Position numbers and translations under genes: made by a program. DNA of 64,000 bases from Galeruca laticollis (lineage: Eukaryota; Arthropoda; Insecta; Coleoptera; Chrysomelidae): assembly GCA_963921935.1 (NCBI GenBank), contig OY998185.1, positions 186,001 to 250,000 on the forward strand, read 5' to 3'. A model generated the notes under the pieces. The model had not been told where the DNA came from, ran no database searches, and was given only the letters and a program-made list of their open reading frames with translations. Shown piece by piece: positions 55,930 to 64,000 of the stretch (within the stretch, counting starts at the first letter, position 1; each line of letters opens with the position of its first letter).

Positions 55930-57924
55930 TCGTCTCCTGCTGTTGTATCTGTTCCATCTCTATCTCCTCTTCGTCTGGCTTCTGTTGTTAGAGTGTATTA
56001 CCCATGCCGTTAGGGAATCCCATATGCTGCATACTAGTGCGATTCCACATCCTACTGTCTGTTGGATGCGGATTGGATTTAATATCGTGCCTACCATGTG
56101 CTTCTGTAGGTGGAATGTGCAGTATATACCAATTATACCACTTATTATCGAACCTACCTCCGTGAACCATTCCCAAGTGTGTTTCAGGGTGGATTCGGCT
56201 AGGTTTTTGATTTCTTTGGCGTCGAAAATGTCTGATACTGTGTATCCTTGGCTGTTGGCGTTCAGTCCGGCTGCTCTGCGGGGATTATATTTTCAACAGC
56301 TTTTCTTTCTGTTCCGAATGTGAGGGTTCTTTGTGCTGCATCAATTCCTTCTGGTGTGTACAGACCTTTTGCTCCCAATGGCTGGATGGGACCAAAGTGG
56401 GGGTTCATTTCTTCGTCTGGTTTGAGTACCTTTGGTTCATTAGCTATTGTTGGGTGCGGGTTTAGACATAACCATTGGTCTTTTATGAAGTATAGTGATG
56501 GTATCATATTGTTACAGTCTATTTCTTCTGCGTGATTTTGGATTATTCTGGTTAGTGGATCCATGAATTTTGTTTCATTGTTGACTTCAATCGATAACTC
56601 GTTGTAGCATTTTTCGGTTCGTCGTAGATTGACTGTAGCTGGTGTACACTTCATTATGTATAGTACTTCGCCTAGAACTCTGCCTATATGACCAGGTTCG
56701 TTCTCCATTAATTGACTAACTGCGTTCGGTAGTGTGTGAGCCATTATTAGTCTGTTTTTGAGTACGTCTCTCTTTATTATGCATCTTCTATGTATTGTGT
56801 CTGTATATAGCATGGTTACGTCACGTTTGTATGCTTGCTCTATATACAATAGTTTGCTATTTACGTAGTTTATGAGGTCGACGTTTTGGGGTGGAATTGG
56901 CATTGTCGGTTGAAGGTTTTGATTGTCTTCAAGGGCAATGACAATTCTTGGGTGCTCTGTTTGCCAAGCTTCAATACCGCATAGAAGGTTTCTCTTTTGT
57001 AGTGTTAAGGCGAAAACTTTGTTTTTTTCTTCTATGACTATCAGTTTTTCTTGTGTTTGTTTGTTTGTGATTATATTTCTCATGCCTTTGTATAGCTGGC
57101 TTCGCATGTAGTTGGCTCGTAGCTGGTCCAGGTTGATTCTCCCATGGTTGAGTCGAAACAATACCCATTTGTAAATTTGCATGTTATGCCTTCTTTTAGA
57201 TGGATCTCGTTTGTATCAAGTGTCACTCTGGCTAGATAATCTTTTGTTGTTATTTTGACTGTGGCTATTATTACCACGTCGTTCCAACTTCTTCCGTTTT
57301 CTTGGTAGGAACTCCCCTTGCATGTTCCGGTGTTGTCTAAAGTCCCGCCTATTTTGATTGATGCTGTTGTCGTACCAATCATGATTATATTATCGATTGT
57401 TTGTTGATACAATTGTATTACTTTGTATCTGTGCGTGGCTCTGCATTCTTCTGTTCCCAGTTTATGTATGTAGGTGGACAGCCCTTCGTTGACTACGGAT
57501 GTGTAGCTGTGCATCCCGCAGTAAAACATGAGTCTGATCACTTCTATGAGGCATAACCATACTTTTGCAGTTTTATTTCGTTGCGTTGAATAACTTGAAT
57601 GTTCGTGCTTTCACTCGCGTACGTCGTCTCGGGTTCCGGGCACTTTTGGACGTCTTTTAGCGAAATCACGGTAATGTTTGTATTGGGGTTCGAACAGTCG
57701 TAAACAATTAACGTAATTGCTGTCTGGAAACCGCACTTAACGAGCGTTACCCAGGTCAGGAGAGCGATGTGTCGTTCCATGGCCGTGTACTTACAGTTTT
57801 CTACAATTTTTTTAAAAGTCACAGTGTTCGTGTTCATCCTTTTTACCTTGTTTTTCTCAATTGACTGAGGTTTACAATCCTTTAGGACTGTCAATTGAGT
57901 TCCTTGTTTGTAGTTTACAAACAT
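55930..57924 (-). pseudogene. Chuvirus-type glycoprotein, frameshifted endogenous copy
   Basis: Minus-strand frames 57,924-57,544, 57,541-57,080, 57,182-56,262 and about 56,245-55,930 follow one another with frameshifts near 57,560, 57,110 and 56,260. Features are TEECRATHRY, GTTTASIKIGG, GRSWNDVV, GITCKFTNGYCFDS, many paired cysteines, a helix-rich middle (KRDVTMLYTDTIHRR) and a membrane segment near the end (GSIISGIIGIYCTF). These resemble envelope glycoproteins of Jingchuvirales, which are often found in arthropod genomes and as env genes of BEL/Pao elements. Membrane fusion would be the family role. This copy is broken in at least three places. A different arthropod RNA-virus glycoprotein family is possible. 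Confidence 0.6.
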
Positions 57925-58499
57925 TGTCCGTTTTTAAACTTCTTGTAGGTGAATAAATACAACTTATTTATTCCCCTTGTAGATATTAAAATTGAATCTT
58001 TCTAAAATACCTTGGATTAACCTTGCAAGCGGTGCAGTTTTTAACTGATTACTTACACTGACCTACTTTTTATTTTGTTGGAGTGTTACGATTAGTAACG
58101 TAATTAATTAATCTTTTTCCTTATTTACTTTACTTAGTCGACAATATAAACAACATACTTATGTATGAAACTATGAAATATAAATAAATTTGAATCTGTA
58201 TATCTAATCTGATTTCGTCTCAGCGTTAACTATTTAGTACCTTAAAAACCTAACCACAATTTATATATATATATATATATATATATTGTTTTTTCTGGAC
58301 CTATTCAATTAATTTTCCACAACGGTACAATTTGCTTGTCTGATTATCGTTGTTGCCCTATTTTATCATATACTTGATTATTATTCTCTTATTTAACTTA
58401 CTTAGTAGACAATATAAAAGTAATTATTTGCAACTTACGTATAGTGAGAAAAAATTGGAATTGGTATATACAATTTGATTGTGTAATGAAACCTCCTTC
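57925..58499. other. Unannotated stretch 5' of glycoprotein gene
   Basis: AT-rich with (TA)n at 58,261-58,287. GACAATATAAA occurs twice (58,140 and 58,408), which hints at an internal duplication of about 270 bp. Confidence 0.45.
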
Positions 58500-58612
58500 A
58501 GTAGAGCTGTCACCAGTGTAACACTAACACTATACTATGCTGCTGATCTATACCTCCTTCACTTAACTGGTTATTAATAAAAGAAACGCTGTCACCACTG
58601 TAATAAATTTCT
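58500..58612. repeat. CTGTCACCAGTG motif cluster, right
   Basis: GAGCTGTCACCAGTGTAA at 58,505 and CGCTGTCACCACTGTAATAA at 58,588 match the cluster at 53,860-54,135. Confidence 0.6.
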
Positions 58613-59673
58613 AGAACTTTTTTGGGTATATTGATCCCGACCATTCGAGTCACCAATTTCTTTCTCCAATGTGCGGCTGAGCGTGTAAGGCAAATCCAGT
58701 CCGATTTGAGCTGGGTACGCCTGGTATTAAAACGGTTTGATACTCCTTTGCCAGGACAGGATTGCTCTCCCGGTTCTGTCCCACATCCAAGGTTGTTACA
58801 CTCTCTAGGGGGGAATTACGGGGTAGGGATGATAAATAAAATATGGTGGAACCACAACGTTGTATAAAAAAATATAATAAAAAATTCTCTGAGTATATAA
58901 ATATATGTAAATATAACACAAAATCCCGATATTACCCAAATAAATAAAGTCCCCTGGTATAAGCCTACCTATACCTCTATCTATAAATTGTGCATCCTAA
59001 CCTACCCCTGTATAACATATAACTATTCCACAAAAACAAAGTTATGACAGAGCCCTCGCTTTGCGTTAGAACAACTAAACTACCCCCTTATCGTTTTGGT
59101 ATTTCCAAAGTGCATGAGAGGCGTATGGTTTCTTTTTTCCTAAATTTGCTATTCACCTGTGTCGAGTCGATAAATAAAATATTATATGTATTTACCTTTT
59201 AACCGAAATATTATTCCAGATTACGTTGGTTTTTTTGCCATTGACCTTGAGAAAATGAAAGCGAAATTTATTCGTATAAAATATTGCTGAGCTAAGAACA
59301 ATAAAATATTTATCGATACTGGCGTTTCAAGTTGCGAAATTCCAAGTCTTGGAATCACCTACAATATTTGTGTGTTTTACTAATAATTAAGAAATTTCGA
59401 ATCACGTCTGAACAAAAGATAACAATTTTTTTTATATTATATTATTAATCAGCGCAAGTTCGCTGAAACCTAAGAAAAATGGAAAATCATACGCTCCGGC
59501 CTTTTTGATACCATGTACAAATTAACCTCGCGTAAATCTCTATCTCCGTCCTACCTACGAGGTGGAAGCGAATTATGTGGCGCAACAAAATAATAACTAC
59601 TAATTAAAAAAAAACCTAACTCTTGTCAGGTTGGCGAAACTCTGCAAAATTTGGTTATATCAGCACACACGGT

Positions 59674-59677
<4 letters not shown>
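58613..59677. other. Unannotated stretch
   Basis: On the minus strand TTGGTGACTCGAATGGTCGGGA near 58,645 looks like a retroelement primer-binding site and would place an LTR at 58,665 or beyond, but no second LTR was found. The rest is without recognisable genes. Confidence 0.3.
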
Positions 59678-59772
<95 letters not shown>

Positions 59773-59780
59773 ATATATTT
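59678..59780. repeat. (TA)n microsatellite
   Basis: About 100 bp of TA interrupted by two TTTA steps. It abuts the 3' end of the LINE. The Tyr/Ile frames through it are artefacts. Confidence 0.9.
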
Positions 59781-59930
59781 CAATGGAGAGGAAAATCTTA
59801 GATAAGACACCAGTGATGTTGTTGCTGGTAGTGTCGGATTCTTACCGACTAAAAACCTCTCCTCGTTTTCTCTGACACACCACATTGGAACCGCTCTCGC
59901 ATTACTTCGATGTGGTGGCAGGTATGCTGT

Positions 59931-62875
59931 TCAGCTCACTGGGTACATCTCTTTTTCCTTGATCTCGATAATATTTCTTACTACTTTATATGAACTTTTC
60001 CATGCATTTTCACCGTCAACTAAGTCTCTTGAAAAATTTTCAATAGTAAACAAGTTATTTCTCTCTTCTTGGTACCCTGCTCTGATCTCTTTCCATCTGG
60101 GACAAAGGAACAACGTGTGCTCTACGTCGTCCACGTTCTTACAGTACTGACAGCGATCAGTGTCCGATTTTTTCCTCTTGTAAAGGAATGACTTGAAGCA
60201 ACCGTGCCCTGAGATTGCTTGCGTCAGAAAGTAATCGACTTCGCCACAGAATCCATTTATCCACTCTTCGATATCTGGAATTATTTTGTAAGTCCATCGT
60301 CCCTTCGTACTAGTTTTCCAGCGCTCTTGCCAACATGTCTTTAAGGATGTACGTGCAACGTTTCGGTCCACTCCCTCGTAAATCGCCTTTCTTTCTTCAA
60401 TCAAGAGGTCAATGGGGGGGATTCCAGCTATCACTCCCAATGCTTCAGCAGATATTGTCCTATACGCACTAGCCACTCAGATCGACATCAGCCTCTGTAT
60501 GCTAACTAGTTTTCTCTTAAGTCTTTTATTATACGTAATCGCGCACCACGCTGGGGCGGCATAGAGGATCTGAGATTGAGCCACAGAAGCAAAGATTCGC
60601 CTTTTTGAAGCTTTTGGGCCTCCCAATTGGGCATAAGACTGGACAAGGCAGATACTGTTTTCTCCACTTTCTCAATCATACGATGTATATGTTCTAAGAA
60701 TGAAAGCTTTGGATCCAACCATACACCTAGATATTTCACCGACCCCTTTGGAGTGATTTTATTTCCATGAATGTTGAAAGATACAGGACTCACTCGAGTT
60801 CTTCCAGTAAGCAGCACAGCTTCTGTTTTCTCCGGTGCTAGACTGAGAGAGTTATTCTCCATCCAATTTGACACCATCAGAATTCCCAGATTTTCTTTTT
60901 CCATAAGGCCTTTCTCTTGTTTATCCACAACCACCATTGATATGTCATCAGCGAAGCCTATAAGGGTGACGTCTTTTGGCAAGTCCATCGTAAGTAGATC
61001 ATCGTATAGTATATTCCAAAGTGTAGGGCCAAGAACCGAACCCTGCGGAACACCGCTATTTATTTCTATATTTTCCTGAATGCCCTCATATCCGATTATG
61101 ATTTCTCGTTCGGAGAGGTATGATGCTATCAACGCAAGTAGGTCTTCATTAATTCCTCTATTTCTTAGCTTATTTAAGATTATCTGCCAGGCAGCACTAT
61201 TAAAGGCATTCCTTACGTCTAAAGTTATCACAGCGCATATTTTTCTATTTTGTGGAGATAAATCCCAAGCCTGTTTTGCAATTTTTATGACGTCTATGAT
61301 AGCATCTACGGTTTGCCTTTTTTCCCTGAAGCCGTACTGTCTTTCAGCAAGGCCGCCTGTACGTTCCAGTTCCTTCTTAAGTCTAGCCAAAATTATGTGT
61401 TCAAATACTTTCCCTTCCACATCTAAGAGACATACGGGTCGATATGAAGAAGGGTCCTCTGGTGCTTTTTTACCTTTGTCAAGCAGTACCAGTCTGGCCT
61501 GCTTCCATTCTTTCGGAAAGTATTTTGTATCGCCAAGTGAGTTGTGAAATCTTAGAACAAAGTCCGTCTTGCTGTCAATGAGGTATTTCAGAATTTCTGC
61601 AGGGATATTTCCTGGACCTGGTGCCTTGTTTGTTTTTAGCTTCTGATTTGCCATTTTCAGTTCTTCCTCCGTAAAATCTAGGGAGTAAGGGGTTCTTCTA
61701 CATTCGAAATGTACCTCCTCATGTATCGGAAAGAGGTGCCTTACCACTTTAGGTATAGTATCTGCCGGTAGTTGGGGTTTCGGAGGCTAGCCAATGATCC
61801 TCTTCATTGCTATTTTATAGCCATTGCCCCATATATCGGAGTTTATACCTGCACAGATATTGTTCCAGCAGACCTGCTTGGCTTTTTTTTATAGCATTCC
61901 TCAACTGTTTTTTGGATTCTTTGTACTTATCTTGTAACTGTTGTTTCACTTCTGGTTCACATCTTCTGTTGTTTCTTGTGCAGATTCTTCTTTTTCTTGT
62001 GCATTCCTTTCTGAGGTCTGCGATTTCCTGCGACCACCAATATACCGGATTATCTCTTGGGTGGCTCTTTCTTTTTGGCATCGAGGCATTGCATATGTTC
62101 GCGAGTATTTCAAAAAAACTTTTTGAATCTGGTGTAGGTGCATTTACTGAAATATTAGAAACTATTTGGCTTAGGCTTGCAGTATCTAGCTTCCTAATAT
62201 TCCACCCACTGTCGACTACTTTCTCACTTAGTTTGTCCGATTTTCTGTTCTCATGTACCACAAACAAAATGTAGTTATGATCGCTAAGGGTCTCTCTGTC
62301 ACTCACATACCAATTTTTTATCACAATATCATTGGTTGATAGCGTTATGTCGATGATTGACGAACTTTGGTTTCTCTGGAATGTAGGTCTATCTCCATGG
62401 TTTTGACAGACAAGGTCGTTATCTGCCATCCATTCCACTAGGGCTTCTCCCCTTTTATCTGTATTCCTCATTCCCAATTGGGCAGATTTTCCATTGAAGT
62501 CTCCTACTATAATACTTTTTTCTTTATGGCTTCTGAGATGAATTCCTATTTCTGTTAAGGTTCTCTCAAGGTCGTCTATTTCTTTATTTGGGGAGCCGTA
62601 ACAACTGTATACTGTAAAGGAATTTGTTACAAAGTATGTAAATCCATGGCCATGCCCCTGACGTTTAACTGCTATATTTCTATCCATTACTTTTATTGCT
62701 GTATCCATTTCTTTATCAACATCCAGTCCTTCCTGTCCTTTATGGCATTTTTGTTTGGTTCACTAATCAAGAGTATGCACACATTTTCTTCTCTTGCAGT
62801 AGCAATTGCCATGTCTTGTGCTCTAAGACTTCTATTTGTGTTTATTTGCATTATTTTGGTTTTCATTTTGGCTTA
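59931..62875 (-). pseudogene. LINE ORF2: endonuclease, reverse transcriptase, zinc knuckle
   Basis: The endonuclease starts near 62,860 with KIMQINTNRSLRAQDMAI. It continues in another frame (62,708-61,815) with VGDFNGKSAQLG, SSIIDITLS and LSDHNYI. RT (61,747-60,506) has NKAPGPGNIPAEILK, YRPVCLLDVEGK, RQYGFREKRQT, SGVPQGSVLGPTLWN and the catalytic GFADDIS. The last frame (60,476-59,931) has GRWTYKIIPDIEEWI, YFLTQAISGHGCFKSFL and the CCHC knuckle CQYCKNVDDVEHTLFLC, typical of the R1 group. Four frame breaks. Confidence 0.85.
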
Positions 62876-62889
62876 TTTTATATTCATGT

Positions 62890-64000
62890 TTAGTTTTCTT
62901 GAAAGTCAGGCTTTTTTTTAGAAACGCCTTCTTTGAATTCCGAACAGCCACGACTTGCCGTTTGATGGCCTTTTCCCTTGCAATTCAAGCAGAAGGGTGT
63001 TCTATCGCAGGTAGCTGCTTTGTGCCCGTCTTCTCCGCATCTCATGCATAAATTCTCCCTGTTGGGTCCTTTGCACTCTTCTTTACTGTGTCCGTACTCC
63101 CAACATCTGTAGCATCTGTCATCTTTTTGTCTCTCAAGGATCCGACAGTCCATCCAACCGATCCTTAGAGATTTCAGTTCCAGAAGTTTATTGGCATCTT
63201 CTTCGCTTGTAATTATAGTCACGTTTTGTTTATTTCTATAGGAGGGCCGTAAGGCTCGTATATCAAGTCGGTTTTGATCGATATTCACTACTTTCGATAT
63301 TGCTTCCCTTATGTCCGGTACAGTTGTGACCTCGTCCATCCCTTTAATATGAATCACCTTCTTAGACACTAACACCGACACCATAGCATTGGGTATTTTG
63401 TCATTTATCTCTTTTTTCAATATCTCCGCTTTGGCTGTTCCATTGCGAATTTTTACCATTAGGTCACCTTTTTTGGTTTTATGTACTTCCTTCACCTCTA
63501 CTCCTATTGATGTAGGGTTAATTGTCTCTTTAACTGTTTTCAGTAGTTCGGCATAGGTTTTACCATCCCTTTTTATGATCAAAACATCATCTCTCGGTCT
63601 TTTTGGATTGATTACACTATTTGCGTGTGCCAATTTACCGCTTAATGTAGTTTTATTTATTACAGGATTATAAACTACGACCTCAATGGGTGTATCCGAA
63701 AAGACAAATTCTGTCATTCTGTGAAATATTATCCCCATAATTCCATCAATAAACGGTAAGGCCAACTTGGTCATGCTGTTCTTTAGAGCGAGCATCTTTA
63801 TTATTTTGAGGGATTCAAATATATCCCTATCTTGAGGGGTTCATTATCACGTATGATAGGATAAAATATTGTTCTAGTGACGGTGGAGAAATTTCCCTTA
63901 TCGTCGGGAAATTCCAGAGAATGCCTCATATAGGCTACACCCCCTATAGGTTCTTTTTGACCTTTGAGTCCATCTATACCTCCATATTTACTGACAGCGG
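62890..64000 (-). pseudogene. LINE ORF1 (Gag-like), 5' incomplete
   Basis: The 301-codon frame from 63,795 has a charged middle with an RRM-like basic region (PSYRNKQNVTIITSEEDA) and three zinc knuckles near its end: CYRCWEYGHSKEEC, CMRCGEDGHKAATC and CLNCKGKGHQTASRGC. Upstream to 64,000 a different frame stays coding-like (GGVAYMRHSLEFPDDKG), so a frameshift near 63,815 separates them and the true start lies outside the window. It binds element RNA. Confidence 0.8.

Larger units (their letters stand above)
59781..64000 (-). mobile_element. R1-clade LINE, 5' end beyond window
   Basis: On the minus strand: Gag-like ORF1 with three CCHC knuckles, apurinic-type endonuclease, RT with FADD and a C-terminal zinc knuckle, then a ~130-bp 3' UTR running into (TA)n. 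Frameshifts near 63,815, 62,710, 61,780 and 60,490 make it inactive. Confidence 0.85.

Noticed and set aside
59623..59875. Tyr/Ile repeat frames, and a similar one at 43,955-44,146
   Set aside because: Translations of (TA)n microsatellite.
61080..61547. 155-codon plus frame, and others over 60,771-62,274
   Set aside because: Antisense shadows of the LINE reverse transcriptase and endonuclease.

Overview
The window is eukaryotic, AT-rich and packed with transposable elements. It most likely comes from an arthropod, probably an insect. The reasons are a spliced THAP/P-type transposase, an R1-clade LINE, mariner, BEL/Pao, Ty3/gypsy, Penelope-like and Polinton sequences, and a chuvirus-type glycoprotein. 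I recognise no host gene with confidence. Two short exon-like stretches (9,578-9,802 and 9,983-10,051) are the only candidates.

Layout. (1) 697-9,487 is an 8.8 kb near-palindromic element. Its arms meet at an (ACGACA/ACGACG)n spacer and carry several broken copies of one protein gene whose motif spacing resembles rolling-circle replication initiators. (2) 11,896-16,640 holds a TATA box, spliced leader and frameshifted protein-primed family-B DNA polymerase of Polinton/Maverick type. It runs into a ~174-bp satellite. (3) 17,590-24,030 is an LTR retrotransposon inserted in a (TA)n tract of that satellite. Its 1.66 kb LTRs carry a CUB plus LDL-receptor-A coding fragment, it keeps gag and the integrase 3' end, and protease/RT/RNase H are deleted. 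Satellite sequence resumes after it, followed by three 353-bp tandem repeats.

(4) 25,555-37,841 is a minus-strand Ty3/gypsy element. Its 3' LTR contains a complete P element (25,826-30,286) with terminal inverted repeats, a 7-8 bp target duplication and a three-exon frame of 867 codons. The empty target is preserved in the other LTR at 36,701. Two oppositely oriented Penelope-like pieces sit where the missing pol region should be. (5) 37,842-41,788 is a third, heavily deleted LTR element related to the first. (6) 42,046-44,150 holds Penelope-like ends with hammerhead-like cores lying against (TA)n tracts, and a MITE. (7) 43,600-45,640 holds more Polinton genes (integrase, PLA2-type minor capsid, adenain-like protease), the last split by an internally deleted mariner. 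The two Polinton blocks may be one element pulled apart by later insertions.

(8) 48,480-49,820 is a BEL/Pao-type gag remnant carrying a MITE. (9) 49,889-51,222 is a mariner with an intact transposase and TIRs. (10) 53,860-58,620 contains a frameshifted chuvirus-type glycoprotein gene flanked by repeated CTGTCACCAGTG motifs. (11) 59,800-64,000 is an R1-clade LINE on the minus strand whose 3' end abuts (TA)n and whose 5' end leaves the window.

Because insertions sit inside one another, relative ages can be read. The satellite is older than the first LTR element. The gypsy element is older than its P element. The Polinton protease is older than the deleted mariner inside it. The P element and the mariner at 49,889 are the two loci that look able to encode a full transposase.
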